This document shows positions 12,901-20,935 of a stretch of 29,620 bases of DNA, in pieces. The position numbers were made by a program, and so were the translations under genes. Within the stretch, counting starts at the first letter, position 1. Each line of letters begins with the position of its first letter. The notes below the pieces were generated by a model. That model was not told the DNA's origin. It searched no databases and saw nothing but the letters and a program-made list of their open reading frames with translations. Source of the stretch: Plakobranchus ocellatus (taxonomy: Eukaryota > Mollusca > Gastropoda > Plakobranchidae); contig BLXT01002363.1 in the NCBI GenBank assembly GCA_019648995.1, forward strand, positions 1,606,797-1,636,416, read 5' to 3'.

Positions 12901-14340
12901 GACTTATTTGAAAGAATGATTGAATAACCCAAGTTTTAAATAAGTAAATCGCCAACTGTCTGGTGTTGCCTAATCAAAGGCTATTTCTCTTAAATCTAGT
13001 CTTTAAAAAATAATTCTCCTTTCACTCACACTAACTAAATTGTGTGTGTGTGATTTGCCTGTCAACTTTTGATATCCTTTCCACTGTGAGTCTCTTTTAT
13101 GTACTATCAGACTGCAGATCGCAGTGCAAGCCCTCATGGCTGTTGCTTATGTACCTGAACTAAATATAATCTACGTTAGATATTTACACAATGTATTACA
13201 TTAGCATTGCCCATTTGTGGCTTTATCTATAATTCTCCCTCTCTGTCTCTCTGCTGTATATCTCTCTCTCTCTTTTTGTCTATTCATCTCTCTATCTTTC
13301 TAATATCTCTTATCTGTGCCATCACTTTTGAATTGAGAAAAGAATGTCTGAAACTTGTATTCTCAATTATTTCTTTTATTAAATCTGTGTACTTTCTATT
13401 CATCTGTCCCTCTTTTTCTCAAAACAAATAGCATTGAACAGTTTATTAAAATAAGCAAATTTTTTAGCATAAGAAGACATATTTAAATAAGCAATTCATT
13501 CAATTATTGAATATTAGTCGATTTTTTTACTTATACCTCAGAAGTGTTGGCTGTATATGATTTAGACTTGCATTTTTTAAACCATATCATGTGAGAAAAG
13601 ATTTTTAATCATATGAATAAAAGTCAAATAATTATTTTCAGAACTCGAATATGAAATTATGAACTCATTAATTTGATTGAAAAGAAGACTCCAGATGGCA
13701 GTTACAATAGACATTGATGTTGATTTTTCCCTGCAAATGACTAATTTTAGTTTTACTTTTATTTCGTATTTTAGTCTCCAGGCCCAGGCCGAGGTGTCTC
13801 AAATATACCAACGACATTCAAAGATCTAGTCGAGAGGCGGGTAAGTTGAGGCTTTTTTCTTACTAGATTTATTTGACATGAAATACATAGAGCTTTTTGT
13901 TGATTCTCATGAATAAGTAGCAGTTGTGGCATTTACTTATTCTCTATTGGTGCTGTAAAAAAAAGAGGTGGAGATATCAAGATTAAGCAAGTTTATACTT
14001 GATTGTGTGCTAGAAGACTGGGACTGTTGTGTGAGGTTTTTTTGTAAACCTTAGGCACTGCAAAAATAGCATGCTTTTTTTTTAGTATGTGTTATTTTTT
14101 CCTGTTTGTTTTATGTCTCAATTGTTTTTATTGATTTTCTTTCTTTTTTTTTTTAATCAGGCTGAGCAAGAAGATCTTCTATACATCCCTCTGTCAGGCA
14201 AGACGCAAGAGGGTAAACAGGTTTACCGCTTTGGCAAAGCTTCCATCTACTATGATTACAATGTTGTTTTCATGCAGGAATCAAGTACTGGGCGATGGGT
14301 GCCCACCCCATTGAACAAACTTGTTGAAACAGCAAAGTAG
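827..14340 (+). CDS. TFIP11: TFIP11, spliceosome disassembly G-patch protein (13 exons, 5' partial)
   Basis: TFIP11 uses its G-patch to recruit and activate the DEAH helicase DHX15 (Prp43), which releases the excised lariat and dismantles the intron-lariat spliceosome in the nucleus. The exons seen are 827-924, 1384-1441, 2767-2982, 3414-3558, 4254-4557, 7020-7167, 7757-7965, 8888-9084, 9499-9717, 11534-11740, 12136-12290, 13775-13840 and 14161-14340. All junctions are GT-AG and in phase, giving 2202 nt (733 codons plus TAG). Counting residues from 827, the G-patch spans about 35-80. The conserved GCFC-type region follows, including [30 protein letters not shown] and FFPKWQQVL. The ending matches the family. 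The human protein has 837 residues, so roughly the first 100 (TIP_N region) are missing; they probably lie upstream. Confidence 0.96.
1384..1441 (+). CDS. TFIP11: TFIP11 exon b, first half of G-patch
   Basis: This 58-nt exon encodes [19 protein letters not shown] after completing the split lysine. It is the conserved start of the G-patch, including the tryptophan and the GIGxKLL core. The acceptor is ATCTTTTCAG and the donor GTAAGA. Confidence 0.93.
1442..2766 (+). other. TFIP11 intron (1325 bp) inside the G-patch
   Basis: This phase-0 intron separates the halves of the G-patch. From about 1480 to 2040 the + strand is A-rich, against the T-rich character of neighbouring introns. At 2177-2201 there is a T12 tract followed by GC and eleven G. 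A short (AT)n run lies near 2381. No coding exon is visible. Confidence 0.85.
2190..2201 (+). repeat. Oligo(G) tract after oligo(T)
   Basis: Eleven consecutive G follow a T12-GC stretch in an intron that is otherwise very AT-rich. Such a run is prone to slippage and sequencing error and could form a G-quadruplex in the RNA. Confidence 0.85.
2767..2982 (+). CDS. TFIP11: TFIP11 exon c, second half of G-patch
   Basis: It encodes 72 residues starting [16 protein letters not shown], the glycine-rich end of the G-patch. [14 protein letters not shown] follows, then an acidic stretch [19 protein letters not shown] typical of the family just after the G-patch. The acceptor is TTTATAG and the donor GTGAGA, both phase 0. 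The ATG at the start is an internal methionine, not the gene start. The 431-bp intron that follows shows nothing beyond A/T tracts. Confidence 0.95.
3414..3558 (+). CDS. TFIP11: TFIP11 exon d, basic linker with VKVIDMTG motif
   Basis: This exon encodes 48 residues plus one base. [13 protein letters not shown] and the strongly conserved [15 protein letters not shown] are clear family signatures. The acceptor is TTTTTAG and the donor GTATGG (phase 1). The 695-bp intron that follows is AT-rich and holds a T15 tract near 3900. Confidence 0.95.
4254..4557 (+). CDS. TFIP11: TFIP11 exon e, start of the GCFC-like region
   Basis: The largest exon, ending in phase 2. It opens with [17 protein letters not shown], an acidic linker. 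It continues with [19 protein letters not shown] and a long charged, probably helical stretch ([20 protein letters not shown]). The PEL-HNL pattern matches the family. The antisense and alternative-frame open stretches over it are shadows. Confidence 0.95.
4558..7019 (+). other. TFIP11 intron (2462 bp, the longest)
   Basis: No exon, RNA gene or complete transposon was recognised. An A13 run lies near 6331. A short direct repeat GATCCARGACCCCTTT occurs at 6715-6730 and 6881-6896. Perfect small inverted repeats include ACTTGT-AG-ACAAGT at about 6832-6845. These may be scraps of an old element. Confidence 0.8.
7020..7167 (+). CDS. TFIP11: TFIP11 exon f, CEERLKP helix region
   Basis: After a split serine codon the exon reads [20 protein letters not shown], then [15 protein letters not shown] and ALIFPL. 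It closely follows the family pattern CExR-PLTLDxCAxIFExLQxxYYEEY. The acceptor is TTTCTTAAG and the donor GTAAGT (phase 0). The 589-bp intron that follows holds only T tracts and AT-rich sequence. Confidence 0.95.
7757..7965 (+). CDS. TFIP11: TFIP11 exon g, FxxWxPL...[10 protein letters not shown] region
   Basis: The exon starts [17 protein letters not shown] and ends [16 protein letters not shown] plus two bases. The W-PL-D and IWxVWxPxVR patterns are family hallmarks. A serine- and glycine-rich loop lies between them. The acceptor is CATCTTCAG and the donor GTGAGT. The 922-bp intron that follows shows no recognisable element. Confidence 0.95.
8888..9084 (+). CDS. TFIP11: TFIP11 exon h, W..RDTDPM...NWNPLTDT
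   Basis: This exon encodes [19 protein letters not shown], then [18 protein letters not shown] and [20 protein letters not shown]. These are the most conserved blocks of the TFIP11 family. The acceptor (TGTGCCAG) has a poor pyrimidine tract, but both flanking phases require it. The donor is GTAAAG (phase 1). The 414-bp intron that follows shows nothing notable. Confidence 0.95.
9499..9717 (+). CDS. TFIP11: TFIP11 exon i, WHPSDASAK block
   Basis: The exon encodes [38 protein letters not shown], and then [21 protein letters not shown] and HQQYL. All are collinear with the family. The donor is GTACAC (phase 1) and the acceptor TGTCTTTAAG. Confidence 0.95.
9718..11533 (+). other. TFIP11 intron (1816 bp) with a small insertion
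   Basis: Mostly AT-rich sequence with T tracts near 10202 and 10966. The one distinct structure is a GC-rich 77-bp insert flanked by a 12-bp direct repeat at 11355-11455, described separately. The open frame on the opposite strand at 9877-10203 is phenylalanine- and lysine-rich noise. Confidence 0.82.
11355..11455 (-). mobile_element. Truncated retrotransposon-like insertion with 12-bp target duplication
   Basis: CCACATTCTATA occurs exactly at 11355-11366 and 11444-11455, bracketing 77 bp. The insert is GC-rich in its right half (CAGGCCCTCCGTCAGGCCAG and a GGGCGCCG end), unlike the surrounding intron, and its left end carries T-rich GTTTGGTTTTTTG. Read on the - strand, this is a GC-rich body ending in an A-rich tail, flanked by a target duplication. 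That is the layout of a 5'-truncated LINE or SINE copy. I cannot assign a family. Confidence 0.6.
11534..11740 (+). CDS. TFIP11: TFIP11 exon j, FFPKW and [14 protein letters not shown] block
   Basis: After a split aspartate the exon reads [18 protein letters not shown], then [17 protein letters not shown] and [19 protein letters not shown]. This is close to the family consensus. The acceptor is TTGACCAG and the donor GTTAGC (phase 1). Confidence 0.95.
12020..12135 (+). promoter_or_regulatory. Strong decoy 3' splice site upstream of TFIP11 exon k
   Basis: A long pyrimidine run (about 12021-12054) ends in AATCCAG at 12060, a much better 3' splice site than the one at 12135 (CATCCCAACAG) that the conserved protein requires. 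Using 12060 would add exactly 75 nt (12061-12135). The added segment keeps the frame but brings a TAA stop after five codons. It may be cryptic, used alternatively, or may supply pyrimidine tract to the downstream AG. Confidence 0.5.
12136..12290 (+). CDS. TFIP11: TFIP11 exon k, F..AL..MNRAVS block
   Basis: The exon encodes [16 protein letters not shown], then [17 protein letters not shown]. It matches the family pattern of F-x-AL-x-MNRAVS followed by N-AY-TH-ERR. It ends with a variable lysine/proline linker. The donor is GTAAGG (phase 0). Confidence 0.95.
12708..12739. other. Assembly gap, 32 N
   Basis: The N run sits inside a pyrimidine-rich stretch (T on both sides) in an intron. It interrupts no coding sequence. 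Its true length cannot be told. Confidence 0.99.
13234..13310. repeat. CT-rich microsatellite-like tract
   Basis: A run dominated by CTCT units, imperfect and interrupted by TGTATA and TTTTTG. It is intronic and has no coding value; the frame reading it (13207-13431) is serine/leucine noise. Confidence 0.85.
13775..13840 (+). CDS. TFIP11: TFIP11 exon l, [11 protein letters not shown] block
   Basis: This 22-codon exon, phase 0 at both ends, encodes [20 protein letters not shown] followed by RR. It matches the family pattern of a variable glycine/serine linker then P-x-x-FKDL(I/V)E. The acceptor is GTATTTTAG and the donor GTAAGT. The 320-bp intron that follows ends in a strong pyrimidine tract (ATCAG at 14160). 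Confidence 0.93.
14161..14340 (+). CDS. TFIP11: TFIP11 terminal exon m
   Basis: It encodes 59 residues and a TAG stop: [20 protein letters not shown], then [19 protein letters not shown] and [14 protein letters not shown]. This is the conserved C-terminal barrel-like tail of the family, ending with the usual W(V)PT-x-L-x-x-L pattern. Confidence 0.97.
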   Translation, partial: AEQEDLLYIPLSGKTQEGKQVYRFGKASIYYDYNVVFMQESSTGRWVPTPLNKLVETAK

Positions 14341-15780
14341 TTTATTTGTGTGGATGTTATGAATTATTAGAATGATTAGCAATTAAAAAAAAATAATGTA
14401 CGTTTTTAATAGATATTTAAAGGTCTTTTGTAAGGTCTGTCAGCTCACTTTAGATATAAGCAGGAAGGAAAAAGAGATAGAGGACACCTGAAAATGTGCA
14501 ATATTGAGAGAAAAAGAGAATATTTGCAACATATGGAAGTGGAGAGAGATAGTGTGTGGCAGGAGAAAGGAAAATAGAGTTAGCAAAATGAAACAAAGCT
14601 GCTGTATATAATAAAAATGGTTTTCCTAGCATGCTTAAAACATGTTTTTCATCAACTGTATAGAAGTGCTTAAAAGTCATTTGACATGAAAATGATCACA
14701 TTTGTTATGATTTAAATTCAAGTCAGATTAGTTTCACGTTTGAATAGCACATGGCAGGCAACAAATTATTTTGCTGTTTAAAGCTTTTGAGAAACTAATC
14801 AATTTTATTGAATATAAATGCTGTGTGTTATTGGCTCATTGTTTTGAATAAATGATGTCACTGAACTGACAGTTAGTCCTTTTTCAAGCTAACAATAACA
14901 GTTGCAGCATACTACTCTTCATACATTAACATTTATATTTAGTCCCATTTTTGTCTCTCTTGATGCCATTAAAAAATTTGTGATGCCTTCCCTAGCCTTT
15001 CTTTTTAAGTAAAAAAAAAGATTTCATTTTCTGAGTCTTAAATATTTTTCAGAAGAAACACATCTTTGAAACTAAAGAGGGATGGATAAGATTTTGTTAC
15101 TCTGGCTTTGCTTTTTGATATATCAGTTTTCTCAAATTGATAAATGCCTGTGATCCCTTTCAGGACAAATGTCCAATTTGCACTTCCTCCGCTACTGCCC
15201 TCTTATCACAAAATAGTTTCACAATTTTGAGAATCAAAGATTCTGGCTGTGGCGCTCTTTGGACATAAAACATCACAATAAGATAGAACTCCACAGAAAT
15301 TTCATAGCAAACGCTCATGTAAACTTTAATTGTGCCCAAGTGTTGAAAAAGGGTTAATTTTTCTCCATTCTACGAGCCTCTGCAAAGTAATGTGGTGTAA
15401 AATATAGAATGCCTTTTTCTTATGCAATAGAAAGTTGTCAACGAGATGCTATAAAGCAGTTAAATTGAATGCCATTTTTTTTTTCGAACCATTAACTTAA
15501 CTATCTCTTTTTGTTTGCTTATCACGTATGTTCAAAATAAACAAATTCAGTATAATTTAACATTCTTTTGTTACTTCGCTCTTAATCTGTTGGTATATTA
15601 CAATTTAACTTTTTTTAGTCACTCAGTTAACAATTCATCTGTTCACATTGGCATTTTTTTCCTTTTTAACCTTTTACCCTGAAAGAATGAACTGCAGAAC
15701 ACATGGATCTTTTTACTGGATATGTTGGGGTTTTTTGCCCTAACTTAGTTCCATCACACCACAAAATAAAAAAATAAAAA
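14341..15780 (+). other. TFIP11 3' UTR/flank, no gene seen
   Basis: T-rich on the + strand like the TFIP11 introns. Candidate poly(A) signals on + are ATTAAA at 14382-14387 (45 nt after the stop), AATAAA at 14847-14852 and AATAAA at about 15536. The true 3' end cannot be chosen from sequence alone. No further exon was recognised. Confidence 0.6.
14847..14852 (+). terminator. Candidate TFIP11 poly(A) signal AATAAA
   Basis: First canonical AATAAA downstream of the TFIP11 stop, about 510 nt away, followed within 40 nt by T/G-containing sequence. An earlier variant ATTAAA lies at 14382. Choice between them is unproven. Confidence 0.35.
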
Positions 15781-16228
15781 CGTAATCTCATAACAATTTT
15801 TAATTCAGAGGAAAATTGTATTATAATAAACGATTTTTCTTGCAGTGATTACATCAACATATAATAAAACATGAGCATATTCTTAAAGATTACACAATGC
15901 ATATCACACAATCTCCCACAACAATCATTCTACAAGTAACAAGCGGTACTTAATTTATATTGTATATCAAATAAAAATGATCATCCACAATAAGTTCTAT
16001 TAATAGTATCATGACTTACAAAGCTAAGCATCAAATGAAGTGCATAAGACTGGTAGCAGAGGATATAGCAGCATTGGTTCATTTCTGTGAAGAGGACATT
16101 TTCACAAACTTCATTTTACACCAGTGGATAAAAGGTTTACAATAAAATAAGTGATGGGAATAAAAAGTGAAAAGGGTGAAATGTTCATCATAAAAAATAG
16201 AAACAAATGAAACATTAAGGGTGTGCCA

Positions 16229-16344
16229 CTAAAAACTCCCAGTTCACACATATTTCCTGAAAAAAAAAAATAAACAGAGGATATTACTAAAACTGTCAGT
16301 TCATACATATTTTCTGAAAAAAAAAATAAATGGGATATGCATGG
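16229..16344. repeat. 58-bp imperfect tandem duplication
   Basis: Two adjacent units begin at 16229 and 16287. They share CTAAAA, CAGTTCAYACATATTTYCTG, an A-run, ATAAA and GGATAT, with several substitutions. It is an old local duplication without coding content. Confidence 0.75.
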
Positions 16345-18448
16345 AAAGAATAACCATGCCTTATGAAAAGCACACTGACGAGAAGGCTAAAAATATTTGT
16401 ATCTGGTTTGTAGTTTACATCTTTGCTTTATTCCTTTCCTTGGCAGCATTACTGTTTAATTGTGGAGTCACAAAAAAAAAAAATTGGAAGAAAAAAAAAA
16501 CAGCCATATCATCTCTTTTTTCTCAAAGGCAAAAAGGTGAGGAATTATGTGAACCCAAAAAGCAAAATTGCTAATCTTGACTGGGTTTTTTTTCCTATTT
16601 AGTGAAAGCTCTAGTTTTCATTGTTTCTCCAACAGAATTATAATGCCTTTATGGAGCAAAATTCAAGATCACCATATTTTGAAACCAGACCAAATGAATT
16701 GTACATTTTAAACATTTTCAATCATTTAAATACCCTTTACCTCCTTTCAGTGATGTTTGCAAGGGTGGAAACTGCAAAGATTTATGCTTAATTCTACCGG
16801 ACTGAGTTACTGAATAATCTGTAATTCCCTGAAAAAATATAAACATAATCTTATCAGTATTTCAATCAGCACATGATAAAATGCTAAAACAAACAACTGG
16901 GGCCAAATCCTGTCTCAGGTGGAAATGCAAGGCCAAGGCTCTTCATCATTACCTGGGAATTCCCCTTTAGTATTTCATCCTACATCTAAGGCTGTATGTA
17001 TGGAAAAGCACCTGAGATAGAATAGACAGAATCCAAAAGTATCATATATAATAAGAACCTACACAAAAAAGCCAAGACATGCATCTGGTACACACTTTGT
17101 GAAAAATACCTCTGTGTCAAACAGGGTTCTATCTGTTGAATGAACTGGCACACAGAAGTTGAATACTGATGGTAAATGAAATCTTGAAAAGAAGGCCTAT
17201 TTTCCACTATCTCTCCAGGTTTCATCCAATAATAATCACAAATTTGGATAAATAAAGCTATGGTGATTATCCTTTTCTACATCAACTGACCACCAATCTA
17301 GTCGCAGGAACAATTGAGAATTAGATAAACAATTTCCGTCTCAGATCTTAAGACGAGCAGAAGATAGGCACTGTTTGTGAGAACAAGCCTTAATCTTTGT
17401 CTCTATCAACCACTCTGAGTCTCTTTTCAACACTCATGAGTTCTGATTCAAGGAAACATGGATCAAGTCTGTCAACATAATTTATTTGCACAAAGGTAGG
17501 CTCACGGTATCAGCTCTGGTAGTGTTAAAATATGTTAAAAACTTCACAAAGTAATTCACAGAGGGAAAAATGCACTTTAAGTGTATTCTTTTCTTAAACT
17601 GCCAAATAGTATCTCTGCTAAATCATTCAATCTGTTATCCAAGATATAAATTTTCAGGTGCTTACACTTGCACCTTCGGTTTCACATGCCAGCTCATGTT
17701 ACTTCACAAATGACAAGAAAATAATTTGAAAATTGTGGCCGATTAGGTTAAGAGAATATGTCTGTAAAAGATAACAATACAATATGAGAAGCAACCGGGA
17801 AAATCACTCACAATTCATTTTGGATACTTACAGTTACACAGTAGAGCATTTGAAAAATTAGTATATGATTCAGAAAAAGCAGAATCTTCACATTCACGTA
17901 GAGGTATCTTTTTACAGAATCAAAATAGAGACTAAGTTTGTTTTTTTTTTAACTACATTATAAAAGAGTAGTTCATATATCGTGATAATAACCCAAAATA
18001 TCTAAAATTGGACTTATGACTGATTTACTGTGGTTGCCTTCCATAAGGACTTGATCAAACAGGTCAGCATAGCCATACCATTTTATACTACAGGCCTGTG
18101 AAGACAGATTTTACGCCTTTATAAAAACATTTTCTGAAAAATATTGAAATGCAAGCAAAATGTCCCAACCTGCCAAAATAAAAAATATGTTGAGGCGCAA
18201 AAATGAGCTTCTGGATATGGGTGAAGAGCAAGAATTTTGTAGATGTAAAATGAAGATAGAAAGTACCTTAAAACATTTTCATTATCACCCATAACATAAA
18301 GAGTCAATCAAGGTCTAAATCATCAAAAGCTTTAGTAGTAATACATTAGAAATCTTCTTAAGTAACTTTGATGCAAGCTTCTCATTTGTGGCTACACAAT
18401 CTATGTATAACAAGGTCTAGATCAAATTTAACCTTAAGGAGCCTTAAA

Positions 18449-18466
18449 ATATATATATATATATAT
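18449..18466. repeat. (AT)9 microsatellite
   Basis: Nine uninterrupted AT units in a gene-free stretch. Confidence 0.95.
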
Positions 18467-20660
18467 TTATAGATATTCAATCTAGGTGTGAACACTTTTC
18501 AACTCACATTTTACTGAAATACTTTTCAAGACATTAAGACATTTCATACATCTGACTCAAAACCCTGCTTATAGTAAAAGGGTTTGTCTAAATAATCATG
18601 TAGCAAACACAGTGTGTTCTGAAAATCTAGAGCAAATTAAATAATTACTTTTTGCAATAGTTGAAAAATAAGCTCATGATCTACGCACAGTAAAAGTAGG
18701 GTAATTAAAGAAAAAAATAAAAGCCTCAACTTTTTTTTCAACAAGGAAAAAAAAGTCCAAAGTTTTGCCAAATAGATATTGAAGGTGAGATTACCATAGA
18801 ATTTACATTTTAAAATGTGACATTAAAAAGAAATAAGATTACAACACCCAAATAATCCAAATTTATTATTATTAAGACAATAAAAATAGTTTGAGAGAAA
18901 ATTGGGCACGTGCTTTTTGTTGTGGGTCAAAGTGTAAGGCACTCATCACTGTGCATTGATTTCTAATTTAAGACAAAAGCCAAATGCAGCATTGTAAAAT
19001 CTACTTATTGTGCAAGTGGTACACCTAAGGTTGACCTTTTAGTAAGTAGCTTGGTAAACATTAAAATGTATAGGTGCAAAAAAAAAAAAAAAAACCAAAA
19101 AAACATCATCTGTGGGACAGATGAATATAAGTGTTACCTTACATGAAAATACATGTATGTCTGTTTCTGTTAGTGTTAGCATTATTTTTTCTTATGATTT
19201 TAAAGGCTTATATCTTAGCACATAACCATATATCTGTATTCATTTTTCACCATTACAAAGTTCACATGAAATAGATTCAGAATGCATCAATGGTTTCAAA
19301 TGTTAAGAGTGTGACTTTGGACTCATGAGGACTAGTCTCAAGACATAAAATGTCTTGTTATCACACAATAAGATGTTTTTGTGGCAGGAATAGGTGCTAA
19401 AATGTCCGTTTACGACAACTGTTCTACATACACTAACAATGCTCAAAGGGTACATGCTTATTGAATTCAAGCCTTTATTCCAAAGTTTTTTACCCATGCA
19501 AAACAACTGACAGTGTAAATTAAATTTGACTTTGAGCATATGTTAAGAAATCCAAAAGCATTCACCATCCCCAAGGGAAAAAAGGTGGAATAAGCTCAAG
19601 GGCTAAACTCACTTATCTATATGAACAACTTAAAAGTATTAAAAAAAAAAAAAAAAAAAACTTTACAAAACAACCCTATTATTCAACTAAGCTCTGTTAT
19701 CTTTACAAATCCGGTTTCACAACAGTAAAAATATTTTAGTTTTACCTCCTTGACATTGCACTAAGCTATTTGTTATGGAAGAACTGCCTACAGCTGTTTG
19801 AATGTTAGTATGATTATCATACAAAAATAAAGACAAACGTATTTAATTTTCTGCATCAACATTATGCTTTATGAAATAAACAATACCAAGTGCACACGGT
19901 AAATATAATATTTAACATCAACAACTCATGTAAGATATCAAAAATCACGTATTCAAGGGCACATTAACATGGATAAACTGATTGAGGTTGGAGCCAACTC
20001 CTTGCAATTATTATTGACTTATTTATTGAAGATGGCATCAATTATTGAGAAAAAATGAAAAACCAATGCTGAAACTATCATCACTTTAAAAGTTTTCATT
20101 AAATAGACTGTATTACACATTTAAAAGAATAAAAAAGAAAAAAGAAGTAAACTTTCCATTTGTTGAATGACAAGATCCATTTTTAATTGCCTTTATCATT
20201 TTTTTTTTTGGTAAATAAAGCATAAAAGATAAAACACAAGTTTTTCAGCTTATTCATCACAAGTGTCACTTTCATTCTATTCACAACTTCAGAAGTTCCA
20301 AAAACATTGAATAATCTTAAAAACAATTCCAAGAACAATTGAGATCCTCCAGATCCTAATCTTTAAAAAATGTCTGCAATATAATTCACCAATGAGGCTA
20401 TCCTGCCCATGTTTCAAACAATGCTTTTCTACGAAATACAACAGTTCGGTTTCGTCCGGTTTTAAAATGATTTCAATTAGAAAAATATTAAATTGAAATA
20501 AATTGAGAAATGAGAAGTGAGACTGTATTTTCACCGTGTTATTGCTTAATCAAATGTGATGACTAAACACCATGTGAATACAGTATTTGATCTCAGCAGG
20601 TGATTATGAAAAATATCCATTAAGAACAAAACAAAGATGAAAAAAAAAAATCACTAAGCT

Positions 20661-20935
20661 TTAACCTTTTCAGTACGCACCACCCAGATTATTAAAATTC
20701 CCTATAGAAACAATGTGTGGACACTGTCTATTCCCTATGGACACACTAATTTTTGCGTTTTTTGAAAATTTGTATAAAATCATCATATAAGAATGCGAAA
20801 CTCTGAGGCAACCGCAGCGGAGGTCAGCGTCCTAAATGGGTGTAAAACCCTTGTAACAAAATCGGTTACCTGCGTTCCAAAAGGTTGCATTTTGTTCATA
20901 ACCAGAAAGGGGGTCAGCGTCCTGGAAAAGGTTAA
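20661..20935. mobile_element. TTAA-flanked miniature inverted-repeat element (piggyBac-like)
   Basis: TTAA lies at 20661-20664 and again at 20932-20935. Just inside, the left end reads CCTTTTCAGTACGC and the right end, on the opposite strand, reads CCTTTTCCAGGACGC. That is an inverted repeat of about 15 bp with one single-base gap and one mismatch. The 267-bp interior is GC-richer than its surroundings and has no meaningful frame. GGTCAGCGTCC occurs twice inside it (20822-20832 and 20912-20922). A TTAA target duplication with ends starting CC is typical of non-autonomous piggyBac-group elements. No transposase is present. Confidence 0.68.

Larger units (their letters stand above)
12291..13774 (+). 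other. TFIP11 intron (1484 bp) with assembly gap and CT-rich tract
   Basis: The sequence is T-rich after the donor and contains the N run at 12708-12739. A (TG)n stretch lies near 13040 and a CT-rich low-complexity tract at about 13234-13310. No exon was recognised, and the flanking exons join in phase, so none is required. Confidence 0.85.
15781..20660. other. Gene-free stretch, A-rich on + strand
   Basis: No exon recognised on either strand. Long frames here (16341-16574, 16986-17225, 18119-18307, 19303-19539, 20289-20534) lack any familiar motif and have the composition of AT-rich noise. Oligo(A) tracts dominate the + strand, the reverse of the TFIP11 side. It could be intergenic, or a very long RAB21 3' UTR read on the - strand. 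Confidence 0.6.

Noticed and set aside
15350..15673. GGGTTAA and TTAACCTTTTACCC as possible transposon ends
   Set aside because: They face outward rather than inward relative to each other, and neither has a matching partner nearby.
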